In this document: piece by piece, positions 32,301-43,262 of the stretch
Layout: each line of letters starts with the position of its first letter
Numbering within the stretch: position 1 is the first letter of the stretch
Source of the DNA: Nilaparvata lugens
Taxonomy: Eukaryota > Arthropoda > Insecta > Hemiptera > Delphacidae
Assembly: GCF_014356525.2 (NCBI RefSeq)
Contig: NC_052509.1
Span: 37,336,875 to 37,400,874 of the forward strand
Direction: 5' to 3'
Length of the DNA: 64,000 nucleotides
The notes under the pieces: model-generated
What the model saw: only the letters and a program-made list of their open reading frames with translations
The model's database searches: none
What the model was told of the DNA's origin: nothing
Translations under genes and position numbers: made by a program

Positions 32301-33740
32301 GACAAGACACCAAAGATCGAGGATGTGGAAGATGAGGGTGAGGATGGCGAGAAGAAAAAGAAAAAGAAGAAGACTGTCAAGGAGAAGTATACCGAGGATG
32401 AGGAGCTAAACAAGACAAAGCCCATCTGGACCAGGAACTCTGACGATATCGGTCAAGAGGAGTACGGCGAGTTCTACAAGTCGCTCACCAACGACTGGGA
32501 GGACCATCTGGCTGTAAAGCACTTCTCTGTTGAAGGTCAACTCGAGTTCAGAGCTCTCTTGTTTGTGCCCCGTCGTGCCCCCTTCGACCTCTTTGAAAAC
32601 AAGAAGCGCAAGAACAACATCAAGCTGTATGTGCGCAGAGTGTTCATTATGGACAACTGTGAAGACCTCATCCCCGAGTACCTGAACTTCATCAAGGGCG
32701 TAGTCGACAGCGAGGATCTCCCACTCAACATTTCTCGTGAGATGCTCCAGCAGAACAAGATTCTGAAAGTCATTCGGAAGAATTTGGTGAAGAAATGTTT
32801 GGAACTATTCGAGGAGTTGGCCGAGGACAAGGACAACTACAAGAAGTTCTATGAACAGTTCAGCAAGAACCTGAAGCTGGGCATCCACGAGGACAGCCAG
32901 AACAGGAAGAAGCTGTCTGACCTGTTGCGCTACCACACATCAGCCTCAGGCGACGACAACTGCTCGCTCAAGGACTATGTGGGCCGCATGAAGGAGAACC
33001 AGAAGCACATCTACTACATCACTGGTGAGAGCAAGGACCAGGTGGCCAACTCGTCATTTGTCGAGCTGGTGAAGAAGCGCGGCTTTGAGGTGGTGTACAT
33101 GACTGAACCCATTGACGAGTATGTCGTCCAGCAGATGAAGGAATATGACGGCAAGCAGCTAGTGTCTGTCACCAAGGAAGGTCTCGAACTTCCCGAGGAT
33201 GAGGCTGAGAAGAAGAAGCGTGAGGATGACAAGGCCAAGTTCGAGAACTTGTGCAAGGTGATGAAGGACATCTTGGACAAGAAGGTGGAGAAGGTGGTTG
33301 TGAGCAACAGGTTGGTTGAGTCGCCATGCTGCATAGTGACATCACAGTACGGATGGACGGCCAACATGGAGCGCATAATGAAGGCACAGGCTCTGAGAGA
33401 CACGTCCACCATGGGATACATGGCCGCTAAGAAACATCTGGAGATTAACCCCGACCACTCGATCATAGACACCCTGCGCACCAAGGCTGATGAGGACAAG
33501 AACGACAAGGCCGTCAAGGACTTGGTGATGCTGCTGTTCGAGACGGCACTGCTCTCGTCGGGCTTTGCGCTCGAGGACCCCGGCGTGCACGCCGCGCGCA
33601 TCCACCGCATGATCAAGCTCGGCCTCTGCATCGAGGAGGATGACCCCGTTCCTCACGACGACGAGAAGGTGGATGCCGAGATGCCGCCCCTCGAAGGCGA
33701 AGCTTCTGAGGACGCCTCACGCATGGAGGAAGTTGACTAA
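29301..33740 (+). CDS. Hsp90: Heat shock protein 90, cytosolic (hsp83 type)
   Basis: Three coding exons: 29301-29447, 30173-30291 and 31814-33740, all with GT-AG borders, giving 730 residues. Hsp90 is the ATP-driven dimeric chaperone of kinases, steroid receptors and other clients in the cytosol. The N-terminal ATPase domain (to about 215) has [20 protein letters not shown] split by intron 2, [20 protein letters not shown] and [16 protein letters not shown] highly charged Glu/Lys linker spans about 225-282. The middle domain starts NKTKPIW and carries the ATP-contacting NISREMLQQ arginine near 395. The C-terminus is MEEVD, the TPR co-chaperone docking motif that marks the cytosolic form (not ER Grp94 or TRAP1). 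No residue is missing. The last exon is much GC-richer than its surroundings. Heat-shock elements upstream predict HSF control. Confidence 0.97.
29448..30172 (+). other. Hsp90 intron 2
   Basis: 725 bp, GTAAGT donor, AAAG acceptor, phase 0 between Asp and Ala of NSSDALDK. AT-rich, nothing else recognised. Confidence 0.85.
30292..31813 (+). other. Hsp90 intron 3
   Basis: 1.5 kb, GTAAGT donor, TTTTTGCAG acceptor, phase 2 inside the Thr codon of DTGIGM. The part at about 30830-31340 has repeated CACTAATCAGTGGTGCACTG- and GCGCAAAGTTCC-type words and is probably a non-autonomous insertion. No gene inside. Confidence 0.8.
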
Positions 33741-34020
33741 GACTGTTGATGTGTTACAAAAGACTTGTACATAAACCCTCGCATTCCTTGTTAATACGCG
33801 ATCGATTACTAGTATTCTTGATTTATATATATATATATATACTACGAGGTAAGATCTCTTGATAAGATTCGTATTCGATTATTGTTAAACTACATGTTTC
33901 GCACTGTTATGTGTTCAATTATTTTGCTACCTAGTCGATTAGCTTTTTCTGAATTTTGTTTCACTCTGGAACTTTTTGTATTAATTAGAGAATAAAACAT
34001 TCTCGGTTTTCTAATAAATG
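33741..34020 (+). other. Hsp90 3' UTR with poly(A) signals
   Basis: Contains an (AT)n run near 33823-33840 and two AATAAA signals at 33991-33996 and 34013-34018, 250 to 275 bases after the stop codon. Cleavage is expected shortly after one of them. Confidence 0.7.
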
Positions 34021-34578
34021 ATGTTTTGTATTTTATGGATATTTACCCTTGAATCTAGTAATAAGAATAAGTTGAACTTACTTGATAATTTTGTTAATTA
34101 ATAATTTTGATAATTTTTTTCTTGATAATTTTGTGTTTTCAGTCGAGTGGTGTACATCTTGATGTCTTCTGTTATTAATTACAGAAGTAATGAAATATTA
34201 AAATAATTTAAAATTCTCTCAACATACTTGATGGCACAGGGCATTACAAGATTTACTGGCTTTTGTAAATAAGTAATAGCTTGTTACTAAATAATACATT
34301 ATTCAAAATGTTTATGTCATCTTGGAATAGAGTTAAAAACACAGGTGTCTGTAAATCGTACTTTCAAACCTTCCTTCATATTTTGAAGGTTTTAAAACTA
34401 ATTCATACATTATAATATTCATTGTTATAACCTCTTCAAAGAATGATCATTGAATGGCAATGCATCTATTATATTGCACTATTTAGGAGGTCCTGGTTTC
34501 ACCAACCTTGACTGAGAGAATTTTCATCATGGTCGTCAAGTATTGTACGATTTACCAATGGTGTGCAATGGAATTATC
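34021..34578. other. Intergenic, nothing recognised
   Basis: AT-rich sequence after Hsp90, with TAATTTTGTTAATTAATAAT-type low-complexity tracts near 34086-34135. No gene or named repeat was seen. Confidence 0.4.
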
Positions 34579-34788
34579 TATCGTGAGGTCCATGTTGTAA
34601 TGGTAGTATTTGATTAACTTCGGTGTTTCTATCCCATGTCTATTATTGGACACCAGATATAAGCGCTATCCTCTTTTAGCTCTGCAATGTTGACAGATTG
34701 TATCTTCTATGGAAGGCAGTGGCAAGGCATAGAATCGACAACGCTGTACTCTTATCTTCACTGACATCACAACGTGGACCTCACTATA
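34579..34788. mobile_element. TATAGTGAGG MITE, copy 2
   Basis: 210 bp between TATCGTGAGGTCCATGTTGT and ACAACGTGGACCTCACTATA; same short size class as copy 1 (219 bp). More diverged terminal repeat on the left. Confidence 0.7.
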
Positions 34789-35029
34789 TTGTCATGAAAA
34801 TCATAATTATATTATTTAAATATCTTTCAGTGCATTCGTTATAAATTTTACCTGATCTGACCGCTGAGCGACCTTGGTGAAACTGGACATAAGTGTTCAT
34901 CGGTACATTATTCTGTAACGGGAGAACGGGACTTAAACTTGAAAGCTTTCTTTTTATTTGGTACGCATGACAAGTTCATTGAACTTATCAATAATTGAGC
35001 AAATTAGATCTTTGAAAAATACCCGAATT

Positions 35030-35280
35030 TAATTTAATGGTACGCTGTAAAAATCCAGTCAATAGAGGGAAAAGTTGACAATTTTTGACCTCAAGGTTCT
35101 GTTTGAGGTAGTAAGGAAGGTAAACATATCCAAAGTCCCTACCTGTGCTAATGGAGTGGGCGTGGTTTAAAGGTACCATTTTTTGGTATCTCGCATATAA
35201 TTCGAAAATTGTCTTAACTGGCATGATTAACAAAATTGAAACTTAAATCGACTTTGAACATAATTACCTACAATATTCAT
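35030..35280. repeat. Family Z fragment
   Basis: Inverted fragment of family Z, with AAATCCAGTCAATAGAGGG at one end and ATAATTTTCGAATTATATGC-type sequence (reverse strand) inside. It matches about 26280-26520 and 63300-63490. Confidence 0.6.
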
Positions 35281-35880
35281 ATCACAATTTTTTCTATTAC
35301 TATCAATATTATTCGTGAGGCTAAGTACGGCATACTTTGAATCAGAGAGAACATACGATTAAACTTGAACGAATTTTTTTTATTTGACAAGATTGCTTTA
35401 TTGAACGAGCGTTAGCGAGTTCTAACTTTTTACATACTAAAGGCCAAAGTCGTTGCCCGTCTATTTGTATGTTCTACAATAACTTGAGAAAGAATTGATC
35501 AATCAGCTAGCTCGTGAAGTGTCATTAGAGCCATGGCTTACTTTACATAGATTACTTGAGCTTTCATCTATAGTAGGCTGTGCTGGAGCACATACAACTG
35601 TTAAATTCATTAGATTCTATGATTTATTAGTCATGAATCGTAGAAGCAATAGATTGGCCAACACTTCTAACTCAGCTGTCGCTGAGTCATTGAATCCGAA
35701 TTACCTAGAATACAAGGTAGTGTACAAAGAATACAACCTAGAATACAAGGTAGTGTACAAAGAATACAAGGTACTCAGCAACAAATCCAAACCAGCTGGT
35801 CGGTGTGACGTCATTAGTCTATTCTTCCTATCTTTTCAATGTTAACCTTCTAGTCGTGACCCCGGGATCCGGGCAATTTT

Positions 35881-36381
35881 ACTTTCCTTGCCCTATTACC
35901 ATAGGTAAGGAAAGTATTGCTTTCCGAAAAAAATTGAGGTACCCCAATTTCTAGATTTCTATACGTTTCAAGGTCCCCTGAGTCCAAAAAAGTGGTTTTT
36001 GGGTATTGGTCTGTATGTGCGTCTGTGTACACGATATCTCATCTCCCAGTTAATGGAATGACTTGAAATTTGGAACTTAAGGTCCTTACACTATAAGGAT
36101 CCGACACGAACAATTTCGATCAAATGCGATTCAAGATGGCGGCTAAAATGGCGAAAATGTCAAAAACAGAGTTGTTCACGATTTTCTCGAAAACTGCTCC
36201 AACACTTTTGATTAAAGTTATACCTAGAATAGTCATCGATAAGCTCTATCAACTGCCACAAGTCCCATATCTATAAAAATTTCAGGAGCTCCGCCCCATC
36301 TATGCAAAGTTTGATTTTAGATTCTCAATTATCAGGCTTCAGATACAAATTAAACAAAAAAATTCGAGTGGAAAAGATTGA
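35881..36381. mobile_element. Family T element, copy 3, cut by assembly gap
   Basis: Starts ACTTTCCTTGCCCTATTACC. Closely similar to copies 2 and 4. The right part is missing because of the N run, so its far end and whether 36482 onwards belongs to it cannot be judged. Confidence 0.7.
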
Positions 36382-36481
36382 NNNNNNNNNNNNNNNNNNN
36401 NNNNNNNNNNNNNNNNNNNNNNNNNNNNNNNNNNNNNNNNNNNNNNNNNNNNNNNNNNNNNNNNNNNNNNNNNNNNNNNNN
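36382..36481. other. Assembly gap (100 N)
   Basis: Exactly 100 undetermined bases, probably of nominal length. It lies inside a repeat, a usual cause of assembly breaks. ORFs drawn across it are meaningless. Confidence 0.98.
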
Positions 36482-36650
36482 TGTGTGCTTGTTGCTCAGT
36501 TTCAGAAAAAGTTGAGTTAGGATCCCTTGACAAATGAATTTACTGAAAAAAATTATTCTTGATTTCTTAGTTATTCAAGAAATTGGATCTAATTTTTCCA
36601 TAAGATCCTTATTTTCTGTTCAATCTTGACAAATGTGGTGTTGATGGATT

Positions 36651-36976
36651 TTAAAAAGAAAGAGGAAAAAATGACATTGAAAATAATTCATAACAATGCT
36701 GAATAATATTTTCTGTTACTTCATCACTTTAGTAAAAAATGAGACACTAAAGAATACAATACAGTAGGCCTACATAGCAACTGAAGTGTTTGCTATACAT
36801 TTCATTTCCTACTTATTATCACTATGTAAATCTCGTAGTGGATAAGTAAATTACATTATGATTTATTTAAATAGTAAAAAAGAATCTTCCTTCAATCAAC
36901 GTGACAAAAAACGCTCCTTCAATCCACGTGACATGCATGTATAAATATTTACATATTTGAATTTAATAATTATTTC
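36651..36976. repeat. Inverted repeat, left arm
   Basis: Matches 37998-38330 inverted, with near identity apart from a 7-bp tandem duplication (TTGATTG) in the right arm. Arms share AAAAAGAAAGAGGAAAAAAT at the outer and ATTTGAATTTAATAATTATT at the inner end. The spacer is about 1 kb. Confidence 0.8.
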
Positions 36977-37160
36977 ACACACATTATTTAATAATATGGT
37001 GACATCATTTGATGCCAGCTTTAAACGTTTCTCCTGTGGAGAAAAAATGATGAATTTAGTAGACTGTTTAGTAGATCCTAGACATTCAGATTTAAATCTA
37101 CATAACAATTGATTCCCCTTTTCATCCAGGATATTTGTGGTTTCTTTAAATTTCGATTTA

Positions 37161-37440
37161 TTGACCGAGCGAAGTGAGTTCTAAGATTGAAGTCGACTGC
37201 TTTGCATTTCTCTTTATGTTTATATGTTCCGCAATTACAGCGAAACGCAGCAATAGATTACCATGAAATTTGACAGTTATATTTCTTTTTAAATTGTGCC
37301 TCGACGTATATACAAAGTTTTTTTTTGGAAATTTTGCATTTTAAGGTTAATACAATAGGTAAAGTCTCCTTTGAACGCCAATATTACAGTAAAAATCAGA
37401 ATAGAATCATTCATCATAAATCAGCTGTCGAGTGGATTTT
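37161..37440 (+). repeat. Family W repeat, copy 1
   Basis: Starts TTGACCGAGCGAAGTGAGTT and contains TTTGCATTTCTC, GCGAAACGCAGCAATAGATT, CGTATATACAA and AAATCAGCTGTCGAGT, all shared with 46975-48015. It lies in the spacer of the 36.65-38.33 kb inverted repeat. Confidence 0.65.
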
Positions 37441-37997
37441 TAATTGCATGCAATAAGGGTTAACCTTCTAGTCCTGACCCTATTTTTTCCCGATGTTAGT
37501 CGTGACCCTCGGTCCCAGGGACCCACTTCTTTCATATTGAATATCTCAATATATTTCAAGATATAATGTTTTTCCATGATTCTAATATGTCCAAGGGTTA
37601 TTGATGAACACAACGAGCACTAATGTAAAGCAGAAATCGATCTTTATTATAATTTTAAAAATAAATTTATAAAACATTGCATTTTAAGGGTGGTGGAAAA
37701 AAACGTCCGGTTATTATTTTATATAAAGTGAACAAAAATTGATAGTGATGAATACAATATTATGGATCTCACATGCAACACTACAAGAAAGATGGGAGAA
37801 AAATTGGAAGGTCATAGTCCACTCTTAGGGTAGTTTTTACCCTACCCTCAAGTTCATGTTGCACAATATTTGCAAAACTTATGAAATTATAGTGATGAAC
37901 ATTGGCGTAGATAGCTGTTTGACATTGGAGGGGACGTACTGGGATGCCTGGGGGGCCTGCCCCCCAATCGAGGGGGGTCTCGGGGGTGCCCCCTAGC

Positions 37998-38330
37998 GAA
38001 ATAATTATTAAATTCAAATATGTAAATATTTATATATGCATGTCACGTGGATTGAAGGAGCGTTTTTTGTCACGTTGATTGTTGATTGAAGGAAGATTCT
38101 TTTTTACTATTTAAATAAATCATAATGTAATTTACTTATCCACTACGAGATTTACATAGTGATAATAAGTAGGAAATGAAATGTATAGCAAACACTTCAG
38201 TTGCTATGTAGGCCTACTGTATTGTATTCTTTAGTGTCTCATTTTTTACTAAAGTGATGAAGTAACAGTAAATATTATTCAGCATTGTTATGAATTATTT
38301 TCAATGTCATTTTTTCCTCTTTCTTTTTAA
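37998..38330. repeat. Inverted repeat, right arm
   Basis: Mate of 36651-36976. Just inside it, at 37945-37998, lies a GC-rich stretch with palindromic runs (GGGGGGCCTGCCCCCC) unlike the flanking AT-rich DNA. Confidence 0.8.
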
Positions 38331-38339
38331 TAATTTAAA

Positions 38340-38515
38340 ATTTGTTATTATTTTAAATAAGTAGTCAACTTAACTATTGTTTGTTTTTAATCATATTATT
38401 TGTATTATTCTCTTGTATTGTTATAATACTTGATAGAGAGTTGAGTGTAAGAGAGGGTCGACTGCGCCCTAACTTCGCTCTCTGAGAGAAATAAAGGCAG
38501 TCATTCTATTCTATT
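38340..38515 (+). mobile_element. LINE 3' end, 5'-truncated
   Basis: Ends AATAAAGGCAGTCATTCTAT followed by short ATTCT repeats, a typical non-LTR 3' terminus with polyadenylation signal and simple-repeat tail. No coding part remains. Confidence 0.5.
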
Positions 38516-38625
38516 CATGTCACCATAATATACATGTATATATATTAAAAAACAGATGACATCCAATTTATTAGAACAAATGGAATGCCGTCATCTTCAT
38601 GTGTAGGCAACACACCACACCAACC

Positions 38626-38886
38626 TTGTTCCTGTGAGACTGACCTTGTCACTGTGACACTCCACTTGTTCGAATGGGACTCTACCCCTCTTCTTGTTCC
38701 AGCGAGACTGACCTTGTCTCTGTGAGACTCACCTTGTCTCTGTGAGACTCACCTTGTCTCTATGGGAACTTGTTCCTGTGAGACTGTCATTTATAAAAAT
38801 ACTTGTTCATATGAAACTTGTCTCTGTGACACTAATATCGTTCAAAAACACTACTTGTCTCTGTGAGAACTTGTCTCTGTGATACG
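38626..38886. repeat. Minisatellite, CTTGTCTCTGTGAGACT unit
   Basis: About 260 bp of imperfect 15-20-bp units (CTTGTCTCTGTGAGACTCAC and variants with GACTGAC or AACTTGTT). Degenerate and with no long ORF. Confidence 0.7.
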
Positions 38887-38889
38887 GAC

Positions 38890-40430
38890 CTGCAAAGAAT
38901 CCACGGTACCCCAAGGAACAGCACGTTCAGCAAGCGATGACGAAAAAATGGAAACATCAAACACAACAGACAATTCCCCCAATGGGAATGTGCACAGGAA
39001 CATGTAGAATTCCAAACAAATAACTCGAATTCCAAGTTGTGGAATTTTTAGATTGATTTCCAAACGGTAGAGATGATGAAATTGAAAGTCTGAGTTTCAA
39101 GTGGTGAAGCCATGTTGTTAGAAGAATGGCGATAGATGCCAACATGAGAATATGGAATCTTGACAAAGTCTATCAGCGTAAATACACGAAGAAATTGATA
39201 AATAATTGCATCACAGTTGATGAATACATTTGAAGAATTAATTTGAAGGAATAATTCACATTTAAAACGTTCAGTAAACAGATGAATTTGGATGAAGAAA
39301 GGTAGACCGCATAAGCGATGTGCACTCACTGACGAGAAGAGATCGAAAGACAAAAAGCTAGGTCAACGCTCGACTAACAAAGAAGAAGCCGGAAACGCTC
39401 GAACGTAAGCAAAACGTTCGCGAAAATTTGATGAAAAAGTAGCAATTATCTTGAAAGTAAGATGCCTAAAGGACGAAATAAAATACCAAAAATTGAATAA
39501 TACAAATATTAAAATTGAAACAACGAATAATATTAGAGAACGCAATCCTGAACATGACTGTGACGTGTAACCGTGACTGTGACGTCACCGGACAGTGCAA
39601 ACGGACAAAATGACGTCTACGTAGTAACGGAACGAGTATCGAAGTGGACCTGTTCCAATAAATGCTTTGTCAGATTTTACAGATGTATTCTAATAGTGAT
39701 TCTCTTGCACTGTCAAGTAGGTTAGAAACAGAAGTCTATTACTGATTGATTCAAATTCCAATGATTACTCACTTGTTTCACACATTACTGCAAGGCCGTC
39801 ACTAACCTCTCTGAACAATTCATCAATTTTTGATGAAGAACTACCGAAAACACAATTAAATACGAAAAATAATAGACACAACACTATAGCAACGTTTGAA
39901 GCAGCCAGTGCTACCCCTACCAGTGTTTACTAACACCTATTTATTTATTTATTCACATGTGTCTATATTATTTTCTTTTTTTTGTAATTGATTAATACTG
40001 ATGCAGAACTGTTAAATAATTGTTTCTATTAAGTTTGATTTAATTTTATATTGTCAATTTTTATAAATGTTACCATAGGCAACAGCCCTGTATCAATTAT
40101 CAATAAATCCTATACTATTAAACGAGCAACTTCTGTTTATATGTTAAGATGTTTGTATTTCACCGGATCTCGAAAACCGCTCTGATTCTCACGACATTCA
40201 GAACATAGTAAGTTTATAATATAAAGATTCGATTGCACTAGGTCTCATCCCTGGGAAAACTCGCTGAAGGACATTAAAATGATAATTATTATTATTCATC
40301 CTTGGAAAAACAGCTGATAATTATTTCGTCGTATGTTGGTGATGGAAGTGATTGAGCGAGTTCATGTGTGTGGGACTGTGTCAAAATTATGACTCAGCTG
40401 TTGAACTTTTGTAATCATTCAATCAGGTAC
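38890..40430. other. Intergenic; LINE-like tail, no gene recognised
   Basis: Short - strand ORFs (38832-39353) have no domain and overlap each other. 39940-40120, ending CAATTATCAATAAATCCTATAC, looks like another LINE 3' UTR with AATAAA. Nothing else supported. Confidence 0.4.
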
Positions 40431-40433
40431 TTA

Positions 40434-40574
40434 GTGCCGGTTGCAAAAAAGCCTGGCTATTTTCGATCCTGATTAATTCTAGTAGATCCATCTTTTTGTA
40501 ATGGTCTTCTCTGATTTGGATCATGTGAAGTTAATGAGGATTAAAATTTAACCGGCTTTTGTGCAACTGGGCCT
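40434..40574. mobile_element. MITE with GTGCCGGTTGCA ends, copy 1
   Basis: 140 bp between GTGCCGGTTGCAAAAAAGCC and CCGGCTTTTGTGCAACTGGG, an imperfect inverted repeat; internal GATTAA...TTAATGAGGATT is also inverted. A related copy is at about 44097-44230. Confidence 0.65.
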
Positions 40575-40808
40575 TTGTGAGGAAAATTTTTGCATTCCTC
40601 TAGGAATTAATCTCAATTTACTGTGATTAGATAGAACATTTCTGTATGAATGTTATTATAATTTCTTCTTTCGTAATATTTTTTTCATGCTTTTGTACTC
40701 CAGAGCGAAGCTCGGTCCCCGATATTAGATATTATCTTATCTTACCTAGGCTGTATGTGAATGTTCCTAAGAACACTTTCAAAAATTCATGTCTATTTTG
40801 TGTTACAG

Positions 40809-40903
40809 CTGACGTTAACCTTGTCGACCTGAGGGAGCGGAGAATCGCTTACCTCGAAAGCCAGATGAACAGGCAGCAAGAATCCAGTCTACTCCAAAAG
40901 TGA
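40809..40903 (+). CDS. Candidate terminal coding exon, unidentified gene
   Basis: A strong acceptor (pyrimidine-rich ... TTTTGTGTTACAG) precedes 95 bases open to TGA at 40901-40903. They encode ADVNLVDLRERRIAYLESQM and eleven more residues, charged and helical, likely coiled coil. GC content and codon use are well above the surroundings, unlike neighbouring repeats. The exon would be entered with one base of a codon before it. No upstream exon was recognised in the preceding 7 kb, and no AATAAA follows at once. It could be a real last exon, an exon of a gene with long introns, or a processed remnant. I do not recognise the protein. Confidence 0.4.
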
Positions 40904-41273
40904 TTGTCGGCACTATAGCAATAGATTAATCTTTATTATTCCATTATAACAATAATGAAATATGAGGGGACGTTCTAATACATAAGAAAGCATTTAACTT
41001 TGACCTGAAGTTTTAGGTTTTATACCTTGAACCAATTGTGAGTGGATCTTATAAGCACAATTTTTTATCACTTTATATGATTATATAATTTCGATTCAGA
41101 GTTGATTTCTTACTTTCTTCTCAAATTTGGTCGCAATCTATTTTAATCATAACAAATTAATGGATTTCAAGTAAAATGAAACAATTATTTCTTTCACGGA
41201 TTTTATCTCATCTGGGCTAGGAAATAATCCAATGAGTAGGTCACTATTTTTACTTTTTTAACTATACCTTACT

Positions 41274-41402
41274 TGTAAAGTCCGGACGCGTTTCAAGTTA
41301 CTGGCGGTCTCATCTTCAGCATACTGTACTGTTAGGTAGAAGTAGTAAGGCACGCTGAATATGGGCTTTGAGCTTTAAAACGTGCCCGCGGACTTTGACA
41401 AT
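41274..41402. mobile_element. MITE with TTGTAAAGTCCG ends
   Basis: About 130 bp bounded by TTGTAAAGTCCGGACGCGTT and AACGTGCCCGCGGACTTTGA, imperfect inverted repeats. Low-copy within this window. Confidence 0.5.
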
Positions 41403-42410
41403 TCGGTAATGAATTATTGTTGAAAATGTGAAAATAGTGACTCATTGATTTGATAATAATAAACATCTAAAATTTCATCAGAAGGTATCATTAATACTAC
41501 TTGAATATTTCCATTTAACGAAAAATCTTGATTATGTATCTACTTTATCAACAAATATATTTTTTAAGCAATAAATACATGACAAAATTTATATGATCGA
41601 ATGTCGATTCTTTTGAAAAAAAAATATTTCTCCAAAGATTCACCTCTGGAATAAAAATTGAGTTTTTTTTTATTTGAAATAAGAGCTTTCACAAAAATGA
41701 ATCAACTACTTCATCAAACGTTATTGAACCCTTCCCTTGTGTACGTATCTATTCCAAGAGTTTTTCTTTTAAAAATATCTGACAAACTAAAATATAATCT
41801 TGCGATAGATGGATTTATTTCAATTGATGTTTAATCCAAAAAATACCTTTCAAGCAAAAATAGAATCATTGCTAAATAATTATTATGAATGTTTGCAGAT
41901 TTCAATAATATTGTAGGTGATTTTCGAATGAGAATGTAGCTTTACCAATTTAGGAATTTTGCAACTACATAATATTGTTGGCTTAGTCAACATTTGCCAA
42001 TTACTTAATAATTAAAACATACTGTGATTAATGGACTTTGTGGTCAAAAAAAAACAAGATTTTTTAAAGTTTAATTTAAATTATATCTTCTATTGTTTTT
42101 ACTGGCCAAAATGTTCTGTATAAAATGAACAATAATTTGTAAATAGTTTGTTGAAGTTTTATTTTTCTCCATATTTCTAAGTATTACAACAGACACTGGA
42201 GAAATTATAGTAGAATTAGAACAACCTCCTACTTTGTGGGATTAGCCGAGCAGAGAAATGGAGGGAGATGGAGAACCAGATCAGCCAATTACAGTGATGA
42301 TTAGAGTCATAGTAGTTTGTTAGAAGCCAAGTTGACGATCAGAGTCAGTCGATGCAGTGCTTTCAGAGAGGAAACTATGTACGCGTATCGTCATGAGGTG
42401 TTGAAACACT
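41403..42410. other. Intergenic, nothing recognised
   Basis: AT-rich DNA with no ORF of note and no repeat shared with the rest of the window that I could see. Confidence 0.4.
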
Positions 42411-42413
42411 CAC

Positions 42414-42581
42414 TAAAGCTGTGTTTACACCAAAAGGTAACGAAACGTTAATAACTTAATCCTGATAGATTCTATTAGATTGAACGGAACTTCGTATGAT
42501 AAGTTATGTTCAATCTTATAGAATCTATAAGGATTAATTTATTAACATTTTGTTGATAAGTTTGGTGTAAACGCAGCTTTA
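42414..42581. mobile_element. Foldback MITE, TAAAGCTGTGTTTACACC ends
   Basis: 168 bp with terminal inverted repeats TAAAGCTGTGTTTACACCAA and its near complement at the right end. The interior is also largely self-complementary (ATAGATTCTATTAGATTGAA against TTCAATCTTATAGAATCTAT). Confidence 0.7.
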
Positions 42582-42639
42582 AGAGCACAAAACGCCTTCG
42601 GCTCTAGCACGGCAACATCTCTGCCGCTGTATCCCTAAT

Positions 42640-42690
42640 TCTCTCTGCGCTGCTCTGCTCTGCTTTACTCTGCTCTGCTCTGCTCCAACT
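42640..42690. repeat. Short tandem repeat (CTCTG)n
   Basis: Imperfect pentamer run of TGCTCTGCTCTGCTTTACTC type over about 50 bp. Confidence 0.75.
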
Positions 42691-42764
42691 CGGATGATAG
42701 CAAAGCAATTTAAAATTGATCTTTCCAAACATAGCCTACAGTACCATTGTTAAATGTTCATTTA

Positions 42765-43128
42765 TATAGTGAGGTCCACGTTATGATGTCAGTATTTTAT
42801 TAGCCTTGGTGTTGCTATCATTCCACAAAGTAGATACCACTATCCTTCCCTAGTTCTGCATGGTTATCAAATGGTTTTTCAACAATGTAAGCAGTTAGCC
42901 TAAAAATATAATTAACAAAATATTCAATCTCAATTATGAAAATGTATCATTTTAATTATTGAAAAATACTTTTTCTTGAATAAAATATAATTATTTTCAA
43001 CAAGAATGAACAGTAAATATCTCATCAGATATACCGGTATCAGCTATATCCTTATTGGGAAGGCAGAGAATCGGCAATGCTGTTCTCCTATCTTTCTCCA
43101 CTGCCATTATAACGTAGACCTCACTATA
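42765..43128. mobile_element. TATAGTGAGG MITE, copy 3 (long form)
   Basis: 364 bp with TATAGTGAGGTCCACGTTAT at the left and ATAACGTAGACCTCACTATA at the right. It has extra AT-rich interior compared with copies 1 and 2. Interior lies in inverse orientation to copy 4. Confidence 0.75.
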
Positions 43129-43262
43129 TGAACACTTTGCTATCATCCAATTACTTTCTGTACCTACTCTTCCAGATGTTTCTTCAATCATGCAATTTTT
43201 TCAAATAACGTCGCCAAATTTGGTAACAACAGCTTGGTAATTCTTGCTGTTATCATCTTTTT

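Noticed and set aside
32177..33656. - strand ORFs within the Hsp90 last exon
   Set aside because: Shadows; the poly-Ser frame is the complement of the Glu/Lys linker.
36302..36533. ORFs across the N gap
   Set aside because: They are translated through undetermined bases.
37940..38000. CRISPR-like or rRNA-like GC-rich block
   Set aside because: It is a short palindromic G/C run without repeat-spacer order or rRNA similarity.
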